In this document: piece after piece, positions 43,957 through 53,277 of the stretch
Layout of the letters: each line of letters opens with the position of its first letter
How positions within the stretch are numbered: position 1 is the first letter of the stretch
Assembly: GCA_014192065.1 (NCBI GenBank)
Contig: BJHH01000003.1
Coordinates: 47,835-111,834 of the forward strand
DNA: 64,000 nt
Origin: Gemmatimonadota bacterium
Lineage (GTDB): Bacteria > Gemmatimonadota > Gemmatimonadetes > Gemmatimonadales > Gemmatimonadaceae
Reading direction: 5' to 3'
Notes under the pieces: model-generated
Told to the model about the DNA's origin: nothing
What the model saw: the letters and a program-made list of their open reading frames with translations, nothing else
Database searches by the model: none
Position numbers and translations under genes: made by a program

Positions 43957-45479
43957 CATTCGACCTCGCCATTCCGTGGCAGCTCATGGGTGCCCTTGGC
44001 CCCGACCTCGTGCTGATGGTCGGCGCGATGGTGCTCATGCTCGTCGCGGCCTGGAAGCCCGAGAGCGACGCCCACCAGCGCTTCGTTGGCCAAGCTAGTG
44101 TCGCCGTGATCGTTGCGACGATGGCGATGGTGGTGTGGTACGCCACGTCAGGAGCCACGGCCTCGCCGGGCATCATCGCCGTCGACGGATTCCGTTGGGC
44201 AGCGGACATGGTGTTTCTCATTGGCGCCGCCGCCGCAATCCTGATCGGCATCGAGTCCAACCCGCGTGACCGGATTCTGGCTGCCGAGTCGCATGTGCTG
44301 ATCCTGTTCGCCACTGCCGGCATGATGATTCTGGCGTCAGCGCGCGATCTGATGATCGTCTTCCTCGGCGTCGAGATCATGTCGATCGCCGTCTATGTGC
44401 TCGTCGGACTCAATCGATCGAGCGTACGGTCGGCAGAGGGTGCGCTGAAGTACTTCCTACTCGGCGCGTTTTCTACCGGGTTCCTGCTGTACGGGATCGC
44501 CCTGGTCTACGGAGCAACCGGCACCACCAGCATTCCGCTGATCGGCGAGCGCATCATCACCTATTCGCTCGTCCATCACTCCATGCTGCTGATCGGCGTG
44601 GGGCTGTTGCTGATTGGGTTCGCATTCAAGGTCGCTGCGGTGCCGTTTCATATGTGGGCGCCCGATGTCTATGAAGGCGCACCGACACCGGTCACGGCCT
44701 ACATGGCCGCGGCGGTGAAGGCCGCGGCCTTCGCCATGTTCTTCCGGGTCTGGATCGAATCGTTCAACTTGCTCGACGGAGCCTGGCTCGCGCCGATCTG
44801 GTGGCTCGCCGCGGCAACGATGGTGGTCGGCAACGTGGTGGCGCTCGCGCAGCGCAACGTCAAGCGGATGCTGGCGTACTCCAGCATCGTGCATGGCGGG
44901 TATCTGCTCGCCGCCGTCGCCGCCGGAACGCCGCTCGGATCTGCCGCGTTCCTCTTCTATGCCGTGGCGTACACTCTCGCGACGTTCGGTGCGTTTGCCG
45001 TGGTCTCCTCGATGACGAAACCCGGCGAGTACGCATCCGCGATTTCCGACTACGACGGGCTGTGGACCACGCGCCCTTGGCTGGCGATCGGATTCTCCAT
45101 CTGCCTCCTAGCGCTGCTTGGATTCCCGATCTTTGGCGGCGCCGGCTTCTTCGCCAAATGGTACGTCCTTCAGGCCGCCATGACCTCGCCGCGCGAACTC
45201 GTGCCGCTCGCAGTACTTCTGGTGATCACCTCGGTCGTGTCGGCTGGCTACTATCTGCACGTCGTGCGCGTCATGTTCATGCGCCCTCGGCCGGAAGGAG
45301 CCACCGAGCCTCCAGCGCTCGCACCGTATACGCGGGCGGTGCTCGTGGCCTGCGTTGGCCTGATCCTCCTGCTCGGGGTCTTTCCGAACCGACTTGCTTC
45401 GTGGGCGCGCACGAACGCGCTGGTCGCGGCTCCACTGCAGGGACCGACTGCCGCGCTGTCGCCGCCTACTACACCCTGA
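43953..45479 (+). CDS. nuoN: NADH-quinone oxidoreductase subunit N
   Basis: Third antiporter-like proton-pumping subunit and last gene of the operon. It has 508 residues. LGVEIMSIAVYVLVGLNR, KYFLLGAFSTGFLLYGIAL, VPFHMWAPDVYEGAPTPVTA and YSSIVHGGYLL are characteristic. It is coupled to nuoM by ATGA. The 59 nt before the next gene contain GC-rich inverted segments but no convincing terminator. Confidence 0.95.
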   Translation: MTFDLAIPWQLMGALGPDLVLMVGAMVLMLVAAWKPESDAHQRFVGQASVAVIVATMAMVVWYATSGATASPGIIAVDGFRWAADMVFLIGAAAAILIGIESNPRDRILAAESHVLILFATAGMMILASARDLMIVFLGVEIMSIAVYVLVGLNRSSVRSAEGALKYFLLGAFSTGFLLYGIALVYGATGTTSIPLIGERIITYSLVHHSMLLIGVGLLLIGFAFKVAAVPFHMWAPDVYEGAPTPVTAYMAAAVKAAAFAMFFRVWIESFNLLDGAWLAPIWWLAAATMVVGNVVALAQRNVKRMLAYSSIVHGGYLLAAVAAGTPLGSAAFLFYAVAYTLATFGAFAVVSSMTKPGEYASAISDYDGLWTTRPWLAIGFSICLLALLGFPIFGGAGFFAKWYVLQAAMTSPRELVPLAVLLVITSVVSAGYYLHVVRVMFMRPRPEGATEPPALAPYTRAVLVACVGLILLLGVFPNRLASWARTNALVAAPLQGPTAALSPPTTP

Positions 45480-45538
45480 TTTGCCAGCTACCCGGGGGTG
45501 CGCCGCCGCCCCTGCGGCTGCGGCAGTAAGCTTCGCCA

Positions 45539-46912
45539 ATGGTTGATCACGGGATCTTTCGCCAGTACGATATTCGCGGCGTTGTCGATACGGATCTGAC
45601 GGTCGATGCGGTGCATGCGATCGGGCGCGCCTTCGCGGCCCTGCTCGCCGAAAGAGGAATCGCGCCGAGAGTCGTCGTCGGGCGTGACAATCGTCCGAGC
45701 GGAGAGCGGCTTCGTGACGCCCTCGTCGAGGGCCTGACCGAGAATGGTGTCGCCGTCACGGATGTTGGGGTGGTGCCTACGCCTGTCGTGTACTGGTGCC
45801 TACATCACCTCGACGTCGCCGCCGGTATCCAGATCACGGGATCGCACAATCCCCCCGAGTTCAACGGGCTCAAGCTCTCCGTCGGCACCGCGTCGCTACA
45901 CGGCGATGGCATCCAGCGACTGTACCAGCTGGTGGTGGACGGTACGGCGCCCGGCGGGATTGGCGCCGTACAATCCGAGGACGTGATCGATGCCTACGTC
46001 GACGACATTGTGGCGCTGGTCGGACCGCTTGCGCGCCCACTTCGCGTCGTCGCCGACTGCGGAAACGGTGTCGCCTCGCTCGTTGCAGAGCGCATCCTCA
46101 CAAGGATTGGCGCGTTGCCGACGATGCTCTTCGCCGACAGTGACGGCACCTTCCCCAATCACCATCCCGACCCGACCGTCGTCGAAAACCTCACCGATCT
46201 GATCGCTGCGGTGCAGCACCACAAGGCCGACCTCGGAATTGGATTCGACGGCGACGCCGATCGCATCGGACTTGTGGATGCACACGGCACAATTGTCTGG
46301 GGCGACTACCTGCTCGTGTTGTACGCGCGGGACGTGCTGGCACGCACCGGCAGCGGGCAGTCAATCATTTTCGACGTCAAATGCTCTCAGGCATTGCCGG
46401 ACGCGATCGAGCAGGCGGGCGGACGACCGGTGATGTGGAAGACTGGGCATTCGCTCATCAAGGAAAAGATGAAGGAACTGCACGCCCCGCTGGCAGGCGA
46501 GATGTCGGGGCACATGTTCTTCACCGAAGGGTTCTACGGTCACGATGACGCACTCTACGCCGCGGGTCGGCTGCTTCGCATCGCGGCTGATGCCAACAGG
46601 CCGGTGCATGAGATGCTCGCGGACATCCCGCGGTTTGTTTCGACGCCTGAACTGCGCGTGGACTGTGCTGATGACCAAAAGTTTGCCATCGTCGCTGCAG
46701 CCACGGCTTACTTTCGTGCTCGGCATGACGTGATCGACGTGGACGGCGTACGGGTGCTGTACGGCGACGGCTGGGGCCTGATTCGCGCATCGAATACGCA
46801 GCCGATCCTCGTCCTCCGTATCGAAGCGCGTTCCGCGGCTCGCGTGGCGGAGATTCGCACGGAATTCTCCGGATGGCTCGCGACCCAGGGCGTGTCCTTT
46901 AGCGCGACCTGA
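45539..46912 (+). CDS. manB: Phosphomannomutase / phosphoglucomutase
   Basis: Moves phosphate between C6 and C1 of mannose or glucose, supplying sugar nucleotides for envelope polysaccharides. It has 457 residues, four alpha-D-phosphohexomutase domains. The phosphoserine is S102 in GSHNPPEFNG. The Mg loop is GFDGDADRIG (D237, D239, D241), the sugar loop GEMSGHMFF, and the phosphate loop RASNTQPIL. The EMSGH pattern fits PMM/PGM enzymes like AlgC rather than GlmM. The start at ATG 45539 leads directly into FRQYDIRG. Confidence 0.9.
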   Translation: MVDHGIFRQYDIRGVVDTDLTVDAVHAIGRAFAALLAERGIAPRVVVGRDNRPSGERLRDALVEGLTENGVAVTDVGVVPTPVVYWCLHHLDVAAGIQITGSHNPPEFNGLKLSVGTASLHGDGIQRLYQLVVDGTAPGGIGAVQSEDVIDAYVDDIVALVGPLARPLRVVADCGNGVASLVAERILTRIGALPTMLFADSDGTFPNHHPDPTVVENLTDLIAAVQHHKADLGIGFDGDADRIGLVDAHGTIVWGDYLLVLYARDVLARTGSGQSIIFDVKCSQALPDAIEQAGGRPVMWKTGHSLIKEKMKELHAPLAGEMSGHMFFTEGFYGHDDALYAAGRLLRIAADANRPVHEMLADIPRFVSTPELRVDCADDQKFAIVAAATAYFRARHDVIDVDGVRVLYGDGWGLIRASNTQPILVLRIEARSAARVAEIRTEFSGWLATQGVSFSAT

Positions 46913-46965
46913 GTCCGTCACTGGCATATTGGTGGCTCCCCGTGGGGCGTTTGCCGGCAGGGTGC

Positions 46966-46995
46966 GCCGAGCGTTAGCCGAGCGTTAGCCGAGCG
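46966..46995 (+). repeat. 11-bp tandem repeat upstream of sucC
   Basis: GCCGAGCGTTA occurs at 46966-46976 and 46977-46987, followed by GCCGAGCG at 46988-46995. It lies in the 147-nt gap before sucC, just before an AT-rich TAAATT (47003-47008). The 11-base period is about one helical turn. The rest of this gap shows a weak GC hairpin near 46935 and nothing else I can assign. Confidence 0.7.
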
Positions 46996-47059
46996 CCGGT
47001 GCTAAATTTGTCGGCTGCAGCAGTCGCAGTCGTCCTCCTCACACACGCACGCAAAGGCC

Positions 47060-48214
47060 ATGAATCTCCACGAATACCAGGCCAAGGACATCTTGCGCCG
47101 GTTTGGCGTGACCACGCCGCAAGGCGAAGTCGTCACGACCCCTGAAGCGGCTCGCGAAGCAGCGACGAAGTTCGGCGGACCCGTGATGGTGAAGGCGCAG
47201 GTTCATGTCGGCGGGCGAGGGAAGGCCGGCGGCGTGAAGTTCTGCACAACCGCCGACGAAGCGTACGAGAAGGCCTCGAACATTCTCGGGATGTCGATCA
47301 AAGGGCTGACCGTCACGAAGGTGCTCATCGCCCCGGCCGCCGATATCGTGAGCGAAGCGTATGTCGGCATCATCGTCGACCGCGCGCGGAAGAAGCCGGT
47401 GTTCATGGTCAGTGCGGCAGGCGGTATCGACATCGAGGAAGTCGCCGCGACGACTCCCGAAAAGATTCGCTATCACGCGGTGGACGTGCGGTACGGCCTG
47501 ATGCCGTTCGAAGCGCTCGAGCTCGGGTTTTTCCTGTACCAGGACGCCAAGCTGGCGCGCGCAGCGGCGAAAGTCATGCAGCAACTGTATGCGGCCTTTA
47601 TGGCGACAGGCTGTTCGCTCGCGGAGATCAACCCGCTTGTCGTCACTCCGGCGGGCGACGTCGTCGCGCTCGACGGCAAAATGGTTGTCGACGATAACGA
47701 ACTCGAACGGCGTGCGGACCTCGAGGCGCTTCGCGATGTGGAAAGCGAAAACCCTGCTGAGGTCGATGCCCGAAACCACAACCTCACGTTCATCAAGCTC
47801 GACGGCAACGTCGGCTGCATCGTCAACGGCGCCGGGCTCGCCATGGCCACCATGGATCTCGTGAAGTACTACGGTGGGGAGCCGGCGAACTTCCTCGACA
47901 TCGGCGGCTCGTCGAATCCCGAGAAGGTCGTCAACGCGCTCCGGCTGATCACGGCAGACCCCAATGTGAAAGCGATCCTGTTCAACATTTTCGGTGGTAT
48001 CACGCGGACCGACGACGTCGCCAACGGGATCGTGACCGCCATCAAGTCGAACCCACTGAAGGTGCCGCTCATCATCCGCCTTACCGGGACCAACGAAGAA
48101 ATCGCTATGCAGATCCTCAAGCAGAACGGACTCTCCGCCTCGTCTGATATGGACGAAGCGGTCAAAGAAGCGGTGAGGCTCGCCGCTGCTGCATCCGGAG
48201 GAACGGCCGCGTGA
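47060..48214 (+). CDS. sucC: Succinyl-CoA synthetase beta subunit
   Basis: ATP-grasp subunit of the TCA enzyme making succinate, CoA-SH and ATP or GTP from succinyl-CoA. It has 384 residues. It starts [39 protein letters not shown] and [13 protein letters not shown] are present. In the last motif many homologues have GGGA, so the second half (GGSS) is a small local variant. AAAGG sits only two bases before the ATG. Coupled to sucD by GTGA. Confidence 0.95.
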   Translation: MNLHEYQAKDILRRFGVTTPQGEVVTTPEAAREAATKFGGPVMVKAQVHVGGRGKAGGVKFCTTADEAYEKASNILGMSIKGLTVTKVLIAPAADIVSEAYVGIIVDRARKKPVFMVSAAGGIDIEEVAATTPEKIRYHAVDVRYGLMPFEALELGFFLYQDAKLARAAAKVMQQLYAAFMATGCSLAEINPLVVTPAGDVVALDGKMVVDDNELERRADLEALRDVESENPAEVDARNHNLTFIKLDGNVGCIVNGAGLAMATMDLVKYYGGEPANFLDIGGSSNPEKVVNALRLITADPNVKAILFNIFGGITRTDDVANGIVTAIKSNPLKVPLIIRLTGTNEEIAMQILKQNGLSASSDMDEAVKEAVRLAAAASGGTAA

Positions 48215-49089
48215 GCGTCTTCATTGACCAGGACACTAAGTTGGTGGTGCAGGGCATCACGGGCCGCGATGGCTCGTTCCACACCAAGCAGATGATGCAG
48301 TACGGCACGCAGGTCGTGGCTGGCGTCACGCCCGGGAAGGGTGGGCAGTCTTTCGAGGACACGGTCCCGATCTTCAACACCGTGTCAGAGGCAGTGCAGG
48401 CGTCTGGTGCCAATACCGCCGTGATCTATGTGCCGCCACCATACGCGGCCGACGCCATCATGGAAGCCGCGGCATCGGGCGTCTCGCTCGTGGTCTGCAT
48501 CACGGAAGGCGTACCGGTGCTTGACATGACCCGCGTCTATGCGTTCGTCAAGGAGCGTGGCGTCCGCCTCCTGGGCCCCAACTGTCCGGGATTGATCTCG
48601 CCAGGTCAATCAAAGGTTGGCATCATTCCGGGACGCATCTGCACCCCCGGTCCGGTCGGTGTCGTGAGCCGGTCCGGCACGTTGACCTACGAAGTGGTCT
48701 ATCAGCTCACCAGTGCGGGCATCGGACAGACAAGCTGTGTAGGCATCGGCGGTGACCCGATCAACGGCACGAACTTCATCGACTGCCTCGAGGCGTTTGA
48801 ACGGGACCCGGCCACCAAGGCGATTGCGATGATGGGTGAAATCGGTGGCACCGATGAGCAGGAAGCGGCGGAATACGTCCGCGACAAGATGAAAAAGCCG
48901 GTGGTGGGTTTCATCGCTGGCCAGACCGCACCGCCCGGGCGCCGCATGGGCCATGCCGGCGCCATTATTTCCGGATCGGCAGGCACGGCAGCAGAAAAGA
49001 TCGAGTCGTTCGAACAGTGCGGCATTGGTGTCGCCAAACGCCCGATGGACTTCGTCGAGCTGATCAAGGCTCGCCTTCCCAAGACCTGA
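48211..49089 (+). CDS. sucD: Succinyl-CoA synthetase alpha subunit
   Basis: CoA-binding subunit with the phosphohistidine. It has 292 residues. N-terminal [15 protein letters not shown] forms the CoA Rossmann domain; [20 protein letters not shown] and SRSGTLTYE follow. The active-site His is H248 in [12 protein letters not shown]. The start is GTG 48211 overlapping the sucC stop. ndk follows after 11 bases. Confidence 0.96.
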   Translation: MSVFIDQDTKLVVQGITGRDGSFHTKQMMQYGTQVVAGVTPGKGGQSFEDTVPIFNTVSEAVQASGANTAVIYVPPPYAADAIMEAAASGVSLVVCITEGVPVLDMTRVYAFVKERGVRLLGPNCPGLISPGQSKVGIIPGRICTPGPVGVVSRSGTLTYEVVYQLTSAGIGQTSCVGIGGDPINGTNFIDCLEAFERDPATKAIAMMGEIGGTDEQEAAEYVRDKMKKPVVGFIAGQTAPPGRRMGHAGAIISGSAGTAAEKIESFEQCGIGVAKRPMDFVELIKARLPKT

Positions 49090-49100
49090 GACCATTGCAC

Positions 49101-49526
49101 ATGACGACTTCACGGACATTGACCATCATCAAGCCCGACGCGTTCGGCGCCGGAAAAGCAGGCAAGATCATCGCGCATCTCGAACAGGACGGATTCCAGG
49201 TCGTCGCCGCGCGCGTCATGCGGCTGACCACCGCGCAGGCTGGCGAGTTTTATGCCGTCCACAACGGCCGGCCGTTCTACGCCGAGCTCGTCGAGTTCAT
49301 GACGAGCGGCGATTGTATGCCGATGATCCTTGAAAAGGCATCGGCGGTTGTGGCGTTGCGCGAGGCGATCGGTGCCACGGACCCCGCCGAGGCGGCCGCC
49401 GGAACAGTGCGCAAGCTCTACGCCGAGTCGAAGGGTCGAAATGCCATTCACGCATCGGATTCAGATCAAAACGCCGCCCGCGAATCACGCTTCTTCTTCG
49501 CCGAAACCGATTGCATCAGAGGCTAG
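49101..49526 (+). CDS. ndk: Nucleoside diphosphate kinase
   Basis: Equalises nucleoside triphosphate pools through a phosphohistidine. It has 141 residues. It opens with TLTIIKPDAFGAGKAGKII; the active-site His is H117 in NAIHASDS, followed by the usual SxxxAxxE region (DQNAARESRFFF). ATG 49101 is chosen because the conserved TIIKPDA begins six residues later; open sequence upstream lies inside sucD. Its placement after sucCD, which supplies nucleoside triphosphate, is a known arrangement. Confidence 0.95.
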   Translation: MTTSRTLTIIKPDAFGAGKAGKIIAHLEQDGFQVVAARVMRLTTAQAGEFYAVHNGRPFYAELVEFMTSGDCMPMILEKASAVVALREAIGATDPAEAAAGTVRKLYAESKGRNAIHASDSDQNAARESRFFFAETDCIRG

Positions 49527-49585
49527 GAGTTATCTGGACTGCCAGCAAGTCGCTGGACAGACCTAAGTTGCGGTCCCAACACGAC

Positions 49586-49614
49586 TTGACCGTAGTCGAG
49601 CCACCCATCATATT
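49586..49614 (+). promoter_or_regulatory. Promoter for yceD-rpmF-plsX-fab operon
   Basis: TTGACC (49586-49591), a 17-base spacer, then CATATT (49609-49614). Transcription would start within a few bases of the yceD ATG at 49623, suggesting a leaderless or nearly leaderless mRNA. Confidence 0.5.
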
Positions 49615-49622
49615 TCACCTTT

Positions 49623-50102
49623 ATGCTGTCCTTTCCGACGCAGGTCCTGAACGCTGGGGCGGTGCTGGTTGACGGCAAGCTTGACCCTGACGACAAGGTC
49701 TGGCTTGAGGGCGATCAGCTTCCGCTGGGGGAAGGGGTAAAAGTGACTGGCAGGCTGTCAGAAGCCGGCCCAGGCCGCGTCTACTTCAGCGGCACGCTCA
49801 AAGGGTCCGTCACGCTGGATTGCAGGCGCTGTCTCGTGCAGGTCGAGGCGATCGTGGATACCGAAACACACGTGCTCTTCGCGGATGAATCGGCTGTAGA
49901 TGAGGACGATCCGGACGTGCTTCCCATGTCGAAAGGGCGCAGTGGATCGGAGATCGACCTTCGGCCGGCAGTTCGGCAGGAGTGGTTGCTGGAAGTTCCC
50001 GCTCTGGTGCTCTGTCGCCCCGCGTGCAAGGGGCTGTGCCCGAAGTGCGGTGCCAATCTGAACCAGGGCGCATGCGCGTGTGCCCGGAAGTCCCCCGAGT
50101 GA
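49623..50102 (+). CDS. yceD: YceD/DUF177-family protein
   Basis: DUF177 protein of 159 residues, usually encoded just before rpmF; members have been linked to 23S rRNA accumulation, but the mechanism is not settled. A CRRC pair sits near residue 65, and the C-terminus has a Cys-rich pattern CRPACKGLCPKCGANLN followed by CAC, suggesting zinc binding. The middle section contains an acidic stretch (DEDDPDVLP). The conserved yceD-rpmF-plsX-fab order supports the call. No Shine-Dalgarno sequence; a promoter lies immediately upstream. Confidence 0.85.
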   Translation: MLSFPTQVLNAGAVLVDGKLDPDDKVWLEGDQLPLGEGVKVTGRLSEAGPGRVYFSGTLKGSVTLDCRRCLVQVEAIVDTETHVLFADESAVDEDDPDVLPMSKGRSGSEIDLRPAVRQEWLLEVPALVLCRPACKGLCPKCGANLNQGACACARKSPE

Positions 50103-50108
50103 GAGCCC

Positions 50109-50291
50109 ATGGCCGTACCGAAGAGAAGGACATCCAAGCGCAAGAAGCGGGCGCGTAACACGCACAAGAAGGCGGCTCCGGTCGTGATTCAGGCGTGCCC
50201 GAAGTGCGGCGGTACGCGTCGCCCGCATCGCGCGTGCCCTGAGTGTGGCTTCTACGCAGGCCGCCAAGCGATCGCCGCACGAGAAGGCTGA
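50109..50291 (+). CDS. rpmF: 50S ribosomal protein L32
   Basis: Zinc-ribbon ribosomal protein. It has 60 residues starting MAVPKRRTSKRKKRARNTHK. The four zinc ligands are in CPKCGG and CPECGF. It lies between yceD and plsX as in most bacteria. The stop is seven bases before the plsX start. Confidence 0.96.
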   Translation: MAVPKRRTSKRKKRARNTHKKAAPVVIQACPKCGGTRRPHRACPECGFYAGRQAIAAREG

Positions 50292-50298
50292 GCTCCTG

Positions 50299-51315
50299 AT
50301 GCCGCGCATCGCTCTCGACGCGATGGGCGGTGACTACGCGCCCGCGGCCACGATCGCGGGCGCGTTGCTTGCTCTTGGCGAGCTTCCGGCCAGTACGACG
50401 ATCCAGTTGGTGGGACGTGAGGACGAGATACGCGCCGAACTGCAGCGTCAGGGTGGAGTGCCCGCCGCGTACGAATCGCGGGTGGAGATCGTGCACGCGC
50501 CCGATGTAATTGAAATGACCGACAAGCCGTCGGTTGCGGTGCGGAGTAAGCGTGAAAGCTCGATGGTCGTCGGACTCCGCATGCAGGCTGATGGCCAGTC
50601 GGATGCGTTCGTCTCGGCCGGCAACACCGGTGCCCAGATGGCGGCCTCCACAGTCATTCTGAGGCTGCACGAGGGACTCACGCGTCCGGCCATTGGCACG
50701 CTGGTGCCCACTGATCGCGGTGTTCCACTGGTGATGCTCGATTCGGGCGCGAACGTCGATTGCTCCCCCCAGGAGCTGCTCCAGTTCGGCTGGCTCGGCG
50801 CCGTCTACGCCGAGGACATTCTGGGCCGAACGAATCCGGCCATCGGGCTCCTGTCCGTAGGTGAAGAGCCTGAAAAGGGTAGCCTCGCCGTGAAGGAAGC
50901 TCATGCCCTGCTTGCCGCGAGCGGACTCAATTTCGTCGGCAACGTCGAGGGTCACGACATCCCCCATGGCACCTGTGCGCACGGCGCTCTGGACGTTGTC
51001 GTCTGCGACGGATTCACCGGCAATGTTGTGCTCAAGCTGTATGAAAGCGTCGCGCCGATGATCTTCGGCCTACTGGTGAAGTTCGACGTCAAGCAGGACG
51101 GATTGGAGAGTTTGCTCGCCATGTTTGACTATGCGCAGTACGGCGGGGCGCCGTTGCTCGGCGTTCGCGGCGTCTCGATCATCTGCCACGGCAAATCGTC
51201 TCCGACGGCCATCAAGAACGCGCTGCATGTGGCGTCGCTGGCCATCGCGCATGACATGAGCGCCCATATCGGGCGGAGCCTTCGCGCCGCACCGGTCGTC
51301 CACGGAGCGTCGTGA
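50299..51315 (+). CDS. plsX: Phosphate acyltransferase PlsX
   Basis: Converts acyl-ACP to acyl-phosphate, the acyl donor for PlsY in phospholipid synthesis; membrane-associated. It has 338 residues. It opens IALDAMGGDYAP, with DAFVSAGNTGAQMA, MLDSGANVDC, KGSLAVKEAH and VVCDGFTGNVVLK following. ATG 50299 is chosen; an in-frame ATG at 50245 lies inside rpmF. Overlaps fabH by four bases (GTGA). Confidence 0.96.
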   Translation: MPRIALDAMGGDYAPAATIAGALLALGELPASTTIQLVGREDEIRAELQRQGGVPAAYESRVEIVHAPDVIEMTDKPSVAVRSKRESSMVVGLRMQADGQSDAFVSAGNTGAQMAASTVILRLHEGLTRPAIGTLVPTDRGVPLVMLDSGANVDCSPQELLQFGWLGAVYAEDILGRTNPAIGLLSVGEEPEKGSLAVKEAHALLAASGLNFVGNVEGHDIPHGTCAHGALDVVVCDGFTGNVVLKLYESVAPMIFGLLVKFDVKQDGLESLLAMFDYAQYGGAPLLGVRGVSIICHGKSSPTAIKNALHVASLAIAHDMSAHIGRSLRAAPVVHGAS

Positions 51316-52301
51316 AGCGCCCGATCGTGATGTTTACCGGCACCGGATGTGCAGCGCCGGAGCGTGTCATGACGAACGATGAGTTCGTCGCCATTGGCAT
51401 CGATACCAATGACGCGTGGATCCGAGATCGAACAGGCATTCGTGAGCGCCACGTGGCAGGTCCCGACGAGACGCTCACGTCGCTGGCGGCGACGGCCTCA
51501 CGAATTGCAATGACCGATGCCGGCGTTGCCGCGAGCGAAATCGACGCCATTGTGATGGCCACCGTATCGCCGGATCACTTGCTGCCGGCGGCGGCGGTGG
51601 AAGTGCAGGCGGCCCTTGGCGCAACGCGCGCCGCCGCATTTGACGTGGGAGCGGCGTGCACCGGTTGGATCTACGGCGTCGTCGTCGCCGAGGGACTCGT
51701 GGCGACCGGGACGGCCGAGACGGTGCTCGTGATCGGCGGCGAACTGTTGACGCGGATCGTCAACTGGAAGGACCGGAACACCTGTGTGCTCTTTGGGGAT
51801 GGGGTCGGCGCCACGATCGTCAAGCGTTCGCAAAAAGGCCGCGGCGTGCTCTCGTCGTACATCCGAAGCGACGGGACGCTCGCGAAACTGTTGTGGCGCC
51901 CGTCCGGCGGTGGGGCGAACCCGGTCAGTGAGGCCACGCTGGCTGACGGCTCGTTCTGGGTGCAAATGCAGGGGCGCGAGGTCTTCAAGCATGCCGTGCG
52001 CTCGATGGCCGATGCCTGCGACCGCGCGCTCGACGGTGCCAAACTGTCAGCGGACAGCATTGACCTCGTGATTCCGCACCAGGCCAACACCCGGATCATC
52101 GAGGCGACCGCGAAGCATGCCGGCATCTCGATGAACAAGGTGTACGTCAATGTCGATCGCTACGGGAATACGTCGGCGGCTTCGATTCCGATTGCCCTCG
52201 ATGAAGCCCGTCGAGCCGGCCGCATCACGGATGGCTCGACGGTCATGTTCGTCGGTTTTGGCGCCGGGTTTACGTGGGGCTCGCTGGTTGTGCGATTCTA
52301 G
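51312..52301 (+). CDS. fabH: Beta-ketoacyl-ACP synthase III
   Basis: Starts fatty-acid synthesis by condensing an acyl-CoA with malonyl-ACP. It has 329 residues. The catalytic triad is Cys116 (GAACTGWIYG), His256 (IPHQANTRI) and Asn286 (YGNTSAAS). The start GTG 51312 overlaps the plsX stop. Whether it prefers acetyl-CoA or branched primers cannot be read here. Part of plsX-fabH-fabD-fabG-acpP-fabF. Confidence 0.96.
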   Translation: MKRPIVMFTGTGCAAPERVMTNDEFVAIGIDTNDAWIRDRTGIRERHVAGPDETLTSLAATASRIAMTDAGVAASEIDAIVMATVSPDHLLPAAAVEVQAALGATRAAAFDVGAACTGWIYGVVVAEGLVATGTAETVLVIGGELLTRIVNWKDRNTCVLFGDGVGATIVKRSQKGRGVLSSYIRSDGTLAKLLWRPSGGGANPVSEATLADGSFWVQMQGREVFKHAVRSMADACDRALDGAKLSADSIDLVIPHQANTRIIEATAKHAGISMNKVYVNVDRYGNTSAASIPIALDEARRAGRITDGSTVMFVGFGAGFTWGSLVVRF

Positions 52302-52316
52302 CGCGCGCCGCCAACG

Positions 52317-53252
52317 ATGACTGACGTTCTCCTGCTGTTTCCCGGGCAGGGCTCGCAGAAGCCCGGCATGTCCAAGGATCTCGCCGCAGCATTCCCCGCG
52401 GCGCGCGATGTGTGGTCCGCTGCCGACGCGGCGCTCGGGACGGCACTGTCGCATGTCGCGTTCGATGGCCCGGCAGAGGAATTGACGCTGACCCACAACG
52501 CGCAACCTGCGCTGCTTGCTCACGGTGCTGCGGTATGGGCGGTCGTACGCGACGCCATCGGGCCGCGCGTCAGGGCCGCCGCTGGGCATTCGCTCGGCGA
52601 GTTCACGGCATATCACGCGGCCGGGGCGCTTGGGCTGGCCGACGCCGTGCGATTGGTGCGCCGGCGAGGCGAACTCATGTTGGAAACCGGCACGGCTACG
52701 CCGGGGGCGATGGCCGCTATCCTCGGCGAACTCCATCGATCGATTGATGATCTGTGCGCTGAGGCGTCGGCGGCTGGCGTCGTCGTACCCGCCAACTACA
52801 ACACGGTCGAGCAGACGGTGATTTCTGGCGAAGTCGCCGGTGTTGAACGCGCGATGGAACTGGCCAAAGCGGCCGGCGCGAAGCGAGCGATCAAGCTCAA
52901 CGTGAGCGGGGCGTTTCACAGCCCGTTGATGGAACCAGCGGTTTCGGGACTCTCGACTGCGCTCCACGCGGCGCTCTGGCACGAACCGGCGTGGCCCGTG
53001 TTTAGCAATGTCTCGGCCGGCGCCGTGCACACTGCAGCGGAGGGCCGTGATTTACTGCTCCGGCAACTCACGAGTTCGGTGCAATGGGTCGAGGTGATTC
53101 GCGCGATGGCGGCCGCCCACCCTGGTGCCACATTCGTTGAGATGGGACCCGGCAATGTCCTGACCGGGATGCTGAAGCGGCTCGCGCCGGAGCACCCGGC
53201 GCGTACCTGCGGGACCGTCGCGGAAGTCGAATCGTTGCTTGCGCTCGCCTGA
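52317..53252 (+). CDS. fabD: Malonyl-CoA:ACP transacylase
   Basis: Loads malonyl groups onto acyl carrier protein. It has 311 residues. FPGQGSQKPGM at the N-terminus, nucleophile Ser92 in GHSLGEFTA, and His201 in SGAFHSPLM are present. It lies 15 bases after fabH. A run of Ala-rich helices in the small ferredoxin-like subdomain is normal for the family. Confidence 0.96.
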   Translation: MTDVLLLFPGQGSQKPGMSKDLAAAFPAARDVWSAADAALGTALSHVAFDGPAEELTLTHNAQPALLAHGAAVWAVVRDAIGPRVRAAAGHSLGEFTAYHAAGALGLADAVRLVRRRGELMLETGTATPGAMAAILGELHRSIDDLCAEASAAGVVVPANYNTVEQTVISGEVAGVERAMELAKAAGAKRAIKLNVSGAFHSPLMEPAVSGLSTALHAALWHEPAWPVFSNVSAGAVHTAAEGRDLLLRQLTSSVQWVEVIRAMAAAHPGATFVEMGPGNVLTGMLKRLAPEHPARTCGTVAEVESLLALA

Positions 53253-53277
53253 TCACTCACACCGGACACTCTCAGTC

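Noticed and set aside
46966-46995. Short CRISPR array
   Set aside because: Units are 11 bp with no spacers, and there are no cas genes in the window.
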